Assembly (NCBI GenBank): GCA_016212705.1
Contig: JACREU010000079.1
Span: forward strand, 1-44,109
Reading direction: 5' to 3'
From: Deltaproteobacteria bacterium
Lineage (GTDB): Bacteria; Desulfobacterota; GWC2-55-46
DNA length: 44,109 nucleotides
Below the pieces are notes generated by a model that worked only from the letters and a program-made list of their open reading frames with translations, ran no database searches and was not told where the DNA came from. Made by a program: the position numbers and the translations under genes. Shown here one piece after another: positions 6,387-16,402 of the stretch (the first letter of the stretch is position 1; the number at the start of each line of letters is the position of its first letter).

Positions 6387-9059
6387 TTAAAACACCGTGC
6401 CGAGGGCGAAGTCCCATTGCTGGGGGCTTTCGCCCTCGCGCGGGTCGAGGTTGAAGCCGAGCTCGAGGCGCAAGGGGCCGAGTGGCGAGTACCATCGGAC
6501 ACCCACGCCCGCGCCCGTCCGTATGTCCCCGAAGTCTATGCCCTGCTCGTACGAGTTGCCCGCGTCGAAGAATACGAGGCCGCGCAGGCTCTGCTCCGAG
6601 AAGAGCGGAAAGAGGTACTCGATGTTAGCTACCATCATCGTCGAGCCGCCTATGACGTCTCCTGTCTCGGCGTCCTTGGGGCCTATGGACCTCGTCTCGA
6701 AACCCCTTATGGAGTTGATGCCTCCGAGGAAGTACTTCTCGTATATCGGGACCTCCCTGCCGTCGTAGCTGTGGACGTATCCGAGCGAGCCGTGCACCGA
6801 GAAGGTCGTACCCCACGGGAGCGAAAAGTACTTTACCGCCTCGCCCTCGTATTTTACGAAGTAGCTCGTGCCGCCGAGCGGGCCGCCGGCGAACTCGGTC
6901 GAGAGGGAGACAACCGAGCCCTCGGTCGGGAAAAAGGCGTCGTCGCGGTCGTCTCTCCGGAAAGAAAACTTGACGCTTGATTCCGTGGACTCGCCTTCCT
7001 GTTCCTTTATGTAGGTGGACGCCCCTTCATCGACTTCCGAGATGGTGACGTCCTCGAGCTTGTAGGTGACATAGCCCTTCGAGTACCTCTCCGTTATCGG
7101 GAAGCCGAACCTTATGTCAAAGCCCTTCTTTTCGAGGCTGAAGTCCGGGTACTGCTTGTCCGTGTTGTAGATATCGAAGCCGGCGGATATGGGCTTGTCA
7201 AAGAGCCACGGCTCGGTGAAGCCGATGATGAACTTCGAAGACGAGCCGCTGACCGTCCCGGAGACGTCGAGCTTAAGCCCCGAGCCCATGAAGTTCGACT
7301 GCGATATGGACGCAGTGCCTATGAGCTTGTCAACCGAGCTGTAGCCGAAGCCGAGCGAGATGGAGCCGGTGGGGCGCTCCTTCACCTCGACGTCGAGCTT
7401 CATCTTGTCGGACGCCGAGCCCTGCCCCTGGCCTATCCGCACGTCCTCGAAGTAGCCGAGCCTCTTGAGGTTGTTCCTGCTCTTCTTGAGTTCGGTCGAT
7501 GAGAAGAGGTCCCCTTCACCGAGCTCGACCTCCCTCCTTATGACCTTGTCCCTCGTCCTCGTGTTGCCGGATATGTCCACGCGCTCTATGTAGACGAGCT
7601 CGTTCTTCTTCAGGTCTATCGTTATGTCGACGGTCTTTTTCTCGTTGTCGACCTTCGTTACGGGCCTTATGTCCGCGTACGCGTATCCCTCGTCGCCATA
7701 GACGTCGACGAGCGTTTCAATCCCTTTGGAGAGCTTCGACCTGCTGAATATCTCGCCGGGCTTGAGCTTGAGCTTCGCGATCAGCTCCTCGCTCGTCTTA
7801 AGGAGCTCGCCTCTCACGTCGACGCCGCCGACGCTGAACTGCTCGCCCTCCGTGACCGCTATCGTGATATAGAACCACTTCTTGTCCTCCGAGAGGAGGA
7901 CCCTCTGGTCGAGGATGTCGGCCTGGATGAAACCCTTGTCGAAGTACTGGCTCATGATGACGGCAAGGTCGTTCTGAAATACGAATTCGTTGAACTTGCC
8001 CGAGCCGGAGACGACCGAGAAGAACCCCTTCTCGGACGTCGTCATGAAGCCCTTTATCTCCTTGTCCGTGAAGAACTTGTTCCCTATTACGGCGATCCTC
8101 TTAACCTTGACCGCCGGGCCTTCCTCTATCTTGAAGACGACCCTGGCGCCCTCGCCCTCTGTCTCGACCTTCGCAGCGACCCTGGCGAGGTAATACCCCT
8201 CTTCGGAGTAGAGGGCCTTTATCTTCTCGGCGTTCTCGTTCAGGATGACCCTGTCGAGGACGGTGTTCTCCTTTATGGTTATCGCCTCCCTGACGCGCTC
8301 GTCCTTTATCTCGCTGTTCCCGTTGAACTCGACCTTCTTTATGAAGGGCATCTCGCGGACGTTGAAGATGAGGAGCTTTCCTGAGGCGGTGTCGGTCAGC
8401 ACCGCGGTTACGTCGTCAAAGAACCCGGTGCCGTAGACGGCCCGGAGGTCGTCTTTTACGTCGTCCGGGGAAAAGGGCTCTTTGGCCCTGGACGTGACCT
8501 TCTTGAGTATCGCTTCGGAGTCGACCCTGTTGTTGCCGTAGACGAGTATCTCGTCTATCACGCCGGAGCGGGACGCCGGGCGGGTTTCAAGCGCCGAGAC
8601 CATCTTCTTGAGCATCTCGCCCCCGCTCTCGGCGATCCTCTTCAACACATCTTGCTCGGACTCCGAGGACTTGTAGAAGAACGCCACCGGGGCGTTCGCC
8701 TTAAGGTCTATTATGCGCCAGTCCACGTCGGTCGTGGAGCCGAGGCGCGCGATCGAGCCGAGGAGCGCAAAGTCCGCGCCTTCCTTCTCCGCTATCGAGT
8801 GCGCGTCCTTTTCGCCGAACCTCTTTACGCCCTTTTTAAGGACCATCTCCTTGACGGTATCGAGCCCGGTTATCACGGCCCCGCTCGCGTCCAGCGCGGA
8901 GGCGATGGCCTCCATCGCTTCCCTGCGGAACGCGGAAATATCCGTCGAAGAGTGCGTCTCGAACGGGAGCACTATGACCTTCGGCCCCTTTGCCAGGGCG
9001 CTTAACGGGAGTAAAAGGATGATGAAAAAAACTATGCCGAAATACTTTAAGAGCCTCAA
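6387..9059 (-). CDS. bamA: Outer membrane protein assembly factor BamA with extra N-terminal domain
   Basis: BamA is the Omp85-family core of the machine that folds and inserts outer-membrane barrels. The 890-residue protein has a signal peptide (residues 1-23), then an additional domain at about 25-160 that starts GPKVIVLPFE and resembles TolB/FlgT-like N-domains. Five POTRA repeats begin near residue 167 (IDEILVYGNN), and the barrel occupies about 555-890. The loop-6 motif appears as NSIRGFE, and the C-terminal beta signal ends in WDFALGTVF with the terminal aromatic residue. E. coli BamA is about 810 residues, so the extra length is the N-terminal domain. The start is TTG at 9059, supported by AAAGGAA nine bases upstream and an in-frame stop just before that. 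Confidence 0.95.
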   Translation of the reverse strand: MRLLKYFGIVFFIILLLPLSALAKGPKVIVLPFETHSSTDISAFRREAMEAIASALDASGAVITGLDTVKEMVLKKGVKRFGEKDAHSIAEKEGADFALLGSIARLGSTTDVDWRIIDLKANAPVAFFYKSSESEQDVLKRIAESGGEMLKKMVSALETRPASRSGVIDEILVYGNNRVDSEAILKKVTSRAKEPFSPDDVKDDLRAVYGTGFFDDVTAVLTDTASGKLLIFNVREMPFIKKVEFNGNSEIKDERVREAITIKENTVLDRVILNENAEKIKALYSEEGYYLARVAAKVETEGEGARVVFKIEEGPAVKVKRIAVIGNKFFTDKEIKGFMTTSEKGFFSVVSGSGKFNEFVFQNDLAVIMSQYFDKGFIQADILDQRVLLSEDKKWFYITIAVTEGEQFSVGGVDVRGELLKTSEELIAKLKLKPGEIFSRSKLSKGIETLVDVYGDEGYAYADIRPVTKVDNEKKTVDITIDLKKNELVYIERVDISGNTRTRDKVIRREVELGEGDLFSSTELKKSRNNLKRLGYFEDVRIGQGQGSASDKMKLDVEVKERPTGSISLGFGYSSVDKLIGTASISQSNFMGSGLKLDVSGTVSGSSSKFIIGFTEPWLFDKPISAGFDIYNTDKQYPDFSLEKKGFDIRFGFPITERYSKGYVTYKLEDVTISEVDEGASTYIKEQEGESTESSVKFSFRRDDRDDAFFPTEGSVVSLSTEFAGGPLGGTSYFVKYEGEAVKYFSLPWGTTFSVHGSLGYVHSYDGREVPIYEKYFLGGINSIRGFETRSIGPKDAETGDVIGGSTMMVANIEYLFPLFSEQSLRGLVFFDAGNSYEQGIDFGDIRTGAGVGVRWYSPLGPLRLELGFNLDPREGESPQQWDFALGTVF

Positions 9060-9104
9060 CGACGATGATTCCTTTCAATGCACCGGGCCTGAACGCGCGC
9101 CCTG

Positions 9105-9779
9105 TTATTCTTCCCTGATGTTGCCGTCCACCATCTTGAGCCTCCGGGTGAGCCTCCCGGCGAGCCTCTCGTTATGCGTGACTATTACCATCGTAGTGGA
9201 GCGCGAGGCGTTAAGCGCGAGGAGGAGCTCGAATACCTCCTCGCCGGTCCTCGTATCCAGGTTCCCGGTCGGCTCGTCGGCGAGCAGGACGTCCGGCCCC
9301 TGCACGAGCGCGCGGACCATGGCCGTCCTCTGCTGTTCGCCGCCGGAGAGCTCTCCAGGCTTGTGGCTGAGCCTTTGGCCGAGCCCGACTTCTTTCAGCA
9401 GGGCCTCCGCCTTCGAACGCGCCTCTACGGGAGAGGCCCCTCCGATGAGCGCCGGGAGCATGACGTTCTCAAGCGCCGTGAACTCCGGCAGGAGGTGGTG
9501 GAACTGAAATACGAACCCGATAGACCTGTTCCTGAAGGCCGCGAGCTTTTTGTCGTCGTACTTGAACAACGGCTCATTCTTGTAAAGGACCTCCCCGGAT
9601 GACGGCCTGTCGAGCGCGCCCATGATATTCAAGAGCGTGGATTTCCCCACGCCCGAGGCGCCGACTATGGCGACGGTCTCGCCCTTTTTTATCGAGAGGT
9701 CTATGGACTTGAGTACCTCCACCCTCTTTGCGTCGCCGCCGTAGGTCTTTGAGAGACCCTTTATGGTTATAAGGTCCAT
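9105..9779 (-). CDS. lolD: Lipoprotein-releasing ABC transporter ATPase LolD
   Basis: LolD powers extraction of outer-membrane lipoproteins from the inner membrane together with the LolC/E membrane subunit. The 224 residues contain Walker A ([12 protein letters not shown], about residues 39-50), the signature LSGGEQQR, Walker B ([12 protein letters not shown]) and the switch histidine in VIVTHNE. Length and motif order are typical of the LolD/MacB/FtsE subfamily. LolD is preferred because a LolC/E permease gene lies two genes upstream and bamA follows directly. The cyclic-nucleotide-binding protein gene that separates the ATPase from its permease is unusual; in many relatives the two are adjacent. 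Confidence 0.92.
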   Translation of the reverse strand: MDLITIKGLSKTYGGDAKRVEVLKSIDLSIKKGETVAIVGASGVGKSTLLNIMGALDRPSSGEVLYKNEPLFKYDDKKLAAFRNRSIGFVFQFHHLLPEFTALENVMLPALIGGASPVEARSKAEALLKEVGLGQRLSHKPGELSGGEQQRTAMVRALVQGPDVLLADEPTGNLDTRTGEEVFELLLALNASRSTTMVIVTHNERLAGRLTRRLKMVDGNIREE

Positions 9780-9792
9780 TAGTTATTCAACG

Positions 9793-11016
9793 CTAAAGCA
9801 GGGGGCCGCCATTCTCAGCGTCCCTCGCCCTTACGGCCCCTGTGACGCGCTCCCTTATCGCGCGCTCAAGCACGCCTTTTATCTCCGGGTGTCTTCCGAG
9901 CACGTCCTTTATGTCATCCCTTCCGAACTCGACGAGTTCGGCGTCCTGCAAGGCCGTAACGGTGGCGACCCTGGGCCGCAGGGTCGCAAGCGCTATCTCT
10001 CCGAAGAAGTCGCCCTCCGAGAGGGTCGCCACCGGCTTCTGAGAACCCTTTCTGTCCTTTACCCAGACCTGCACCGCGCCGGACTTTATGAGGTACATCG
10101 TCTCCCCGCGCTCGCCTTCCTTCGCAATCGACGCCCCCTTCTCGAACCTTTTTAGGGTGAGCCTCCCGAGCATCTCTTTCCTCTCCCCGGCCGAGAGCGG
10201 TTTGAATATCTCGGATAAGGCCATGAGCCTGTCGACGACCCGCTCTTTGTAAAAGTCGAAGAGGATGGATGAGACCCTCTCGTGCGTCTTGATTATCTCT
10301 TCTATCTCAGCCTTTGTTATCTCGAGTATGACGGAATCTTTGACCGCCCTTACGTCCGAAGCCCTCTTCGAGCCGGAAAAAAAACCGAACTCGCCGAATA
10401 TCGAGCCCTCCTTGAGAGTCGCTAATCTCACCCTTGAGGAGTCCTTGGCGCTCCCCTCGACCGCGACCTCGCCCTCAGCAACGAGAAAGATGGAGTCCCC
10501 TGGGTCGCCTTCGCGAAAGAGGCATTCGCCCTCTTTAAGCGCCCTGGACCTGACCTTCCTGACGACATCGAGGAACTCCGCCTCGTTAAAGTCGGAGAAG
10601 AGCGGGGTCTTCGGGACTTTTATAGACAGCGTCTCTTTTGCCGGCGGTTGAGTAGCCGGCCCTGACTTCGGGGCCGGCTGGGCCTCTCCCTGTCCGGCGC
10701 AGAACTCGGCGAGCTTCTTCTGAACCGCCTCTTCCGACGGGTCTATGCTTATTATCATCTTGCACACGGCTATGGCCTTGATGACGAACCCGAGCCTGCC
10801 GAAGGCGCTTGCCGCGCCCTTGTAGTGGACTATCGCGGCATTGTCGTCGTTGTCCTTCCGCGCGATGTCCCCCATGCGGAGATAGATCCGCGGGTCCTTT
10901 TCACCGTATGCCTTTATCTTCTCGTAGGTGGAGAGCGCCTCCCTGTACATCCCCCTGGCGAAGAGGGCCTCGGCCCTCTCCTTTGCCGCAGAGACTATCC
11001 CAGGGTCGAGCGCCAT
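9793..11016 (-). CDS. TPR-like protein with two cyclic-nucleotide-binding domains
   Basis: This 407-residue soluble protein has no DNA-binding or catalytic domain that I recognise. Residues 1-105 form TPR-like helical repeats (AEALFARGMYREALSTYEKI, then IYLRMGDIARKD). A Pro/Ala-rich linker follows, then two cNMP-binding domains. In the second, FGEIALATLRPRVATV keeps the Glu and Arg of the phosphate-binding cassette. The first has FGEFGFFSGSKRASDV, which is less canonical. The ATG at 11016 overlaps the lolC/E stop codon as TGATG, so translation is probably coupled, and lolD follows after 13 bases. Its place inside the lipoprotein-export genes suggests that a cyclic nucleotide may adjust envelope biogenesis, but this is inference. 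A longer frame starting at 11064 would overlap lolC/E and is not preferred. Confidence 0.85.
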   Translation of the reverse strand: MALDPGIVSAAKERAEALFARGMYREALSTYEKIKAYGEKDPRIYLRMGDIARKDNDDNAAIVHYKGAASAFGRLGFVIKAIAVCKMIISIDPSEEAVQKKLAEFCAGQGEAQPAPKSGPATQPPAKETLSIKVPKTPLFSDFNEAEFLDVVRKVRSRALKEGECLFREGDPGDSIFLVAEGEVAVEGSAKDSSRVRLATLKEGSIFGEFGFFSGSKRASDVRAVKDSVILEITKAEIEEIIKTHERVSSILFDFYKERVVDRLMALSEIFKPLSAGERKEMLGRLTLKRFEKGASIAKEGERGETMYLIKSGAVQVWVKDRKGSQKPVATLSEGDFFGEIALATLRPRVATVTALQDAELVEFGRDDIKDVLGRHPEIKGVLERAIRERVTGAVRARDAENGGPLL

Positions 11017-12278
11017 CACTCGTACCGGAGCCCCTCGACGGGGTCGAAGCGCGAGGCCTGCCACGAGGGATAGACCGTCGCGAGAAAGCTTATTCCTATG
11101 GAGATGAGCGCGACTGTCACGACGACGCCAGGGTCGACCTTCGAGGGGAACTTGTCGATGTAGTAGACCGAGGGGGGGAGCACCTTGAAGTGGAACGAGC
11201 GCTCTACGAACCCGATTATCCCTTCGAGGTTAAGGGCCGTTACTACGCCGAGCGAGGTCCCGAGCGCGGTGCCGACGACGCCTATTATCACCCCCTCGAT
11301 CATGAATATCTTCATGATGGAGGCGGAAGACGCGCCGAGGCTCTTGAGTATGGCTATGTCCTTGGACTTCTCCATGACGACCATGATGAGCGTGCTGATG
11401 ATGTTCAGCGCCGCTACGAGTATTATGAGCGTGAGTATGATGAACATCGCGACCTTCTCGAGCTTCAGGGCGGAGAAGAGGTTCCTGTTCATCTCCATCC
11501 AGGTCCGCGTCCAGTACGGCCCCTTGATATGCGTCATTATGTCGTCGGCTATCTTTTCAGCCGCGTAGATGTCGGCTATCTTCACCTCGACCCCAGTCGC
11601 GGCGTCGCCCATCCTGAAAAACCTCTGCGAGTCGGGTAGCGATATGAAGGCGAGCGATGAATCGTACTCGTACATCCCGACCTCGAATATCCCCGTCACC
11701 TTGAACGCGGCCATCCTCGGCACCGGACCGGCCGGCGTCATCGTCCCCATCGGGGAGATGACGTTTATCCTGTCGCCTAACGCCGCGCCTATGTTTCTGG
11801 CGAGCTCTATGCCGAGGACGATGCCCGGGACATGTTCGGCGCCTTCGCGCGCGGGCTCGGAGAGAGAGCCCAGAGACCCCTTCTTGATCTTCTCCGGGAG
11901 CACCGTCACTTCCCCGGCGGTCTTCGGGTCGACCCCGCGAATGACCGCGCCTATGACCCCGCCCGTTGCCGAGATCATCGCCTGGTTGTAAGTGAAGGGG
12001 GTCGCCCCTGTGACGCCGGGGACCTTTTTGACATCCTCGGCGACGGCGCCGTACCCCTTCATCGGTTGCCCGAGCTCGGTGACGATTATGTTCGCGTTAA
12101 TGCCGAGTATCTTTTCCCTGAGGTTCACCTCGAACCCGTTCATAACCGAGAGGACTATGATGAGCGCGGTGACCCCGACCGTTATCCCGAGTATGGAGAT
12201 GAAGGTTATGACCGAGATGAAGGTCTGCTTCCTCTTGGCCTTCAGGTATCTGAGCCCTATGAACAGTTCGTAAGACAT
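11016..12278 (-). CDS. lolC: Lipoprotein-releasing ABC transporter permease LolC/LolE
   Basis: This is the inner-membrane subunit that receives mature outer-membrane lipoproteins for transfer to LolA. The 420 residues show the family plan. An N-terminal cytoplasmic stretch (MSYELFIGLRYLKAKRKQTF) precedes the first membrane helix (ISILGITVGVTALIIVLSVM). A large periplasmic MacB-like domain spans about residues 45-265. Three C-terminal helices follow, the first being FIILTLIILVAALNIISTLI, and the protein ends SRFDPVEGLRYE. Only one such gene is present, so the complex probably uses two copies of this subunit rather than separate LolC and LolE proteins. It is downstream of lysS and overlaps the next gene by one base. 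Confidence 0.92.
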   Translation of the reverse strand: MSYELFIGLRYLKAKRKQTFISVITFISILGITVGVTALIIVLSVMNGFEVNLREKILGINANIIVTELGQPMKGYGAVAEDVKKVPGVTGATPFTYNQAMISATGGVIGAVIRGVDPKTAGEVTVLPEKIKKGSLGSLSEPAREGAEHVPGIVLGIELARNIGAALGDRINVISPMGTMTPAGPVPRMAAFKVTGIFEVGMYEYDSSLAFISLPDSQRFFRMGDAATGVEVKIADIYAAEKIADDIMTHIKGPYWTRTWMEMNRNLFSALKLEKVAMFIILTLIILVAALNIISTLIMVVMEKSKDIAILKSLGASSASIMKIFMIEGVIIGVVGTALGTSLGVVTALNLEGIIGFVERSFHFKVLPPSVYYIDKFPSKVDPGVVVTVALISIGISFLATVYPSWQASRFDPVEGLRYE

Positions 12279-12348
12279 AGTCGCTTGCCTTAAGATAACC
12301 CGCCCCCGTTAAGGGCAGATTTCGTTTTGATTAAAAACCGCGCCGCGC

Positions 12349-13824
<1,476 letters not shown>

Positions 13825-13863
13825 TATTATAGAGACCCTTTCAATGTTCTTGCCCCTTAGATA

Positions 13864-13896
13864 TTGAGAGGACTTTTTTTGCAAAAATTCTCTCAA
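13864..13896 (-). repeat. Hairpin in the lysS leader
   Basis: The 5' leader of the lysS operon contains an inverted repeat with 7-bp outer arms (TTGAGAG at 13864-13870 and CTCTCAA at 13890-13896, plus-strand reading). An A/T-rich interior can extend the pairing. It lies about 40 bases before the GTG start. I see no T-box features such as a conserved AGGGUGG-type loop. The hairpin could affect mRNA stability or be a repeat remnant, since a fragment of the bamA-skp palindrome family lies right beside it at 13907-13920. Confidence 0.6.
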
Positions 13897-13967
13897 ACCC
13901 GCTCAAGGAAGTTTCCCCCAAATATCCTCAAGGGGCGGCCTCCAAAGGCCGGAATGCAATATTTAAA

Positions 13968-13995
13968 AGTATCTTATTTAAAAGGACAAAGTCAA
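13968..13995 (-). promoter_or_regulatory. Sigma70-type promoter of the lysS-to-msbA operon
   Basis: On the minus strand the sequence reads TTGACT, a 16-base spacer, then GATACT. The -35 (13990-13995) matches five of six consensus bases and the -10 (13968-13973) four of six. It lies between the ald stop codon and the lysS start, leaving a leader of about 140 bases. No other promoter as good was noticed further down the operon, which fits a single long transcript. Confidence 0.6.
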
Positions 13996-14058
13996 GAAAA
14001 AACACGGATTTTCTGAGGGTTTGGGGCGGGCAAAGAGGGGGTGAGGCGCGGGCGTTTT

Positions 14059-15153
14059 TCAGGGCTGGCAGAAGTCTTTTGAGAGGGCGATGGCGACCCC
14101 CGGGTGCGTGACCCTGCCTTTGTGGATGTTTACGGCCTTTCTTATCGCGGCGTCCTCTGATATGGCCTTTTCTACCCCGAAGTTCGCAAGCGTCAGGAGG
14201 TACGGGAGTGTTGCGTTGGTGAGCGCGAAGGTAGAGGTCCTCGGGACCGCGCCCGGCATGTTGGCGACGCCATAGTGGATGACGCCGTCTATCTCGTAGA
14301 CCGGGTCCGAGTGTGTCGTAGGCCTTATCGTCTCGATGCACCCGCCCTGGTCTACGGATACGTCGACGATGACCGCCCCCTGTTTCATGGTCTTTAGCAT
14401 TTCCCTGCGGATGAGCCTCGGGGTCCTGTTCCCGGGGACATGGACCGCGCCTATGACGAGGTCCGCGTCCTTTATTGAGAGCTCGACATTGTGGGCGCTT
14501 GAAGATAAGGTCGCAACGGTTGAGCCGAATATCTCCTCTACACGCCTGAGCCTCTCGGAGCGGGTATCGAGCATCGTCACACGGGCGTTAAGGCCTACGG
14601 CTATGCGCGCGGCGTTCACGCCGACTACACCCGCGCCGAGTATGGCGACGTGTCCGCGCTCTACACCCGGCACTCCGCTTAATAGCACGCCGCGCCCGCC
14701 GCAGGTCTTCATGAGGTAGTGCGCGCCGACCTGGACCGAGAGCCTTCCGGCGACCTCGCTCATGGGCGTGAGCACGGGCAGAGAGCCGTCCTGGGCCTCG
14801 AGCGTCTCATACGCTATGGCGGTGACATTCTTTTTTATGAGCTCTTCGCCTAGCGCGGGGTCAACGGCGAGGTGGAAGAACGTGAATACGGAAAGACCTT
14901 CTCTGAAATAGGCGTATTCAGAGGGCCTCGGCTCCTTTACCTTTACGACGAGGTCGGCCCCCCAGGCGTCTTTGGCGGATACTATTTCGGCCCCGGCCTC
15001 CGCGTATTCGGCGTCCGTTATGGCGGACCCGGAGCCTGCGCCTTTTTCGACGAGGACGCTCTGCCCCGCGTCCTTAAGCGCCCTCGCGCCGGAAGGGACG
15101 AGCGCGACCCTGAACTCGTTGTCTTTTATCTCTTTAGGTACGCCTATGATCAT
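14059..15153 (-). CDS. ald: Alanine dehydrogenase
   Basis: This enzyme reversibly converts L-alanine and NAD+ to pyruvate, ammonium and NADH. The 364-residue length fits the family. Substrate residues are visible as Arg15 (NEFRVALVP), Lys73 ([11 protein letters not shown]) and the catalytic His94 ([10 protein letters not shown]). The NAD-binding loop is [14 protein letters not shown]. The catalytic aspartate lies in [11 protein letters not shown]. The N-terminus [18 protein letters not shown] is the standard alanine dehydrogenase/transhydrogenase start, and AAGG lies five bases before the ATG. It has its own promoter-like sequence between it and the upstream acuC-like gene. It may help balance nitrogen or pyruvate. 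Confidence 0.96.
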   Translation of the reverse strand: MIIGVPKEIKDNEFRVALVPSGARALKDAGQSVLVEKGAGSGSAITDAEYAEAGAEIVSAKDAWGADLVVKVKEPRPSEYAYFREGLSVFTFFHLAVDPALGEELIKKNVTAIAYETLEAQDGSLPVLTPMSEVAGRLSVQVGAHYLMKTCGGRGVLLSGVPGVERGHVAILGAGVVGVNAARIAVGLNARVTMLDTRSERLRRVEEIFGSTVATLSSSAHNVELSIKDADLVIGAVHVPGNRTPRLIRREMLKTMKQGAVIVDVSVDQGGCIETIRPTTHSDPVYEIDGVIHYGVANMPGAVPRTSTFALTNATLPYLLTLANFGVEKAISEDAAIRKAVNIHKGRVTHPGVAIALSKDFCQP

Positions 15154-15167
15154 ATTCGCCTTATTTC

Positions 15168-15196
15168 AAATTATCAGTTTTGGGATTCCCAGTCAA
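15168..15196 (-). promoter_or_regulatory. Probable promoter of ald
   Basis: On the minus strand, TTGACT (15191-15196) is followed after 17 bases by TAATTT (15168-15173). An overlapping GATAAT at 15170-15175 is a better -10 but with a 15-base spacer. It lies directly upstream of the ald ribosome-binding site, in the 53-base gap after the acuC-like gene. Confidence 0.45.
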
Positions 15197-15206
15197 CAGA
15201 CGGCCT

Positions 15207-16337
15207 TCAGCCCTTACCGGCCTTGACGAAAGGCAGGACTTCGTTTATCAGAAAGGCGATGTCATCGTCGACCTGCTTCAATTCCTCGTCCCTCATGGGG
15301 AACAAGGCAAGCGGGAGGTCCCGGAGCGCCTTTGACCTGAATATGTCGTTGTTCTTCCGGAGAAACTCCTCCGGGATGTTTACAGGCGGCTCTATGTTAT
15401 TCATTATCGCCCACGCGAGCGTCCATCCGCGCGCGACGTTGCTTAAGTCATAACCGCCTCCGCCGAGCGCGACCCAGGGGATATCGAACGAGCGGAAGAC
15501 AGAGACCATCTTCTCGAAGGAGTTCGTCGTAAGGCTTAAGTGCGTCAGCGGGTCTGTCTCGAAGGAATCGACGCCGAGCTGTGTGACTATCACGTCAGGC
15601 GCAAAGGCCTCGATGAATGGAGGGACTATGGCGTTGAAGGCCTTCAGATACAGCCCGTCCTGTGTAGAAGGCGGCAGGGGCACGTTCACGGAATACCCCT
15701 TTCCTGCGCCCACCCCTATGTCCGTCACGAACCCCGTGCCGGGGAAGAGCCACTGGCCGCTCTCGTGGAGCGAGACGGTAAGCACCCGGTCGGTGTCGTA
15801 GAACGCGTACTCCACCCCGTCGCCGTGGTGCGCGTCTATGTCTATGTAGGCGACGCGCTTGCCGAGTTTTAACAGGTACTGGACAGCGACAGCCGCGTCG
15901 TTTATGTAGCAGAACCCCGAGGCCCTGTTCGGCATCGCATGGTGGAGGCCTCCGGCGATGTTAAAGGCTGTTTTCGCCTTGCCGCTCGCGACGAGCTCGG
16001 CGGCCTGTATGGACGCCCCCGCGGACCACGCGGACCACTCATAGACGCCGTTGAATACCGGGTTGTCTCCGAAGCCGAGCCCGTGGACAGAGCCCTCGAC
16101 GGGGATTATCCCGGTATTCGCCTCTTTAAGGACCCTCACATACTCCCGCGTATGGAATAGCTCAAGCTCGGAGTCCGTCGCCTGCCGCGCCGGGACTATC
16201 CCGGAGTCCGGCAGTTTCGTCAATTTCAGCTCCTCCATCAGCTCATAGGCGAGCTTCAACCTCACCGGCCTCATCGGGTGGTCAGGGCCGTAGTGGAACG
16301 AGCCGAATTTTTCAGAGTAGATGAAGGCCGTCTTCAT
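15207..16337 (-). CDS. acuC: AcuC-type histone-deacetylase-fold protein
   Basis: This is a zinc-dependent deacetylase of the arginase/HDAC fold, 376 residues. Bacterial AcuC removes acetyl groups from lysines of metabolic enzymes such as acetyl-CoA synthetase. The catalytic elements are complete: the His pair in GGLHHAMPNRASGFCYINDA, the zinc ligands in YIDIDAHHGDGVEYAF, the third ligand in QLGVDSFETDPLTHL, and the active-site tyrosine in GGGGYDLSNVAR. The tyrosine and general organisation point to a real deacylase. No acuA acetyltransferase or acetyl-CoA synthetase gene is adjacent, so the substrate is unknown. It lies upstream of ald in the same direction. Confidence 0.88.
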   Translation of the reverse strand: MKTAFIYSEKFGSFHYGPDHPMRPVRLKLAYELMEELKLTKLPDSGIVPARQATDSELELFHTREYVRVLKEANTGIIPVEGSVHGLGFGDNPVFNGVYEWSAWSAGASIQAAELVASGKAKTAFNIAGGLHHAMPNRASGFCYINDAAVAVQYLLKLGKRVAYIDIDAHHGDGVEYAFYDTDRVLTVSLHESGQWLFPGTGFVTDIGVGAGKGYSVNVPLPPSTQDGLYLKAFNAIVPPFIEAFAPDVIVTQLGVDSFETDPLTHLSLTTNSFEKMVSVFRSFDIPWVALGGGGYDLSNVARGWTLAWAIMNNIEPPVNIPEEFLRKNNDIFRSKALRDLPLALFPMRDEELKQVDDDIAFLINEVLPFVKAGKG

Positions 16338-16402
16338 TTATTTCCCACGGGTCGTTGCGCGCAAATATCCGGCTTTACTATTTTGAAAATAACAATTTTT
16401 AG

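Noticed and set aside
6181-6495. N-terminal extension of Skp to 278 residues
   Set aside because: It crosses both palindromes, lacks a ribosome-binding site, and the signal peptide and AAGGAG place the start at 6180.
13825-13967. T-box riboswitch ahead of lysS
   Set aside because: A hairpin is present but the conserved T-box sequence and antiterminator/terminator pair are not visible.
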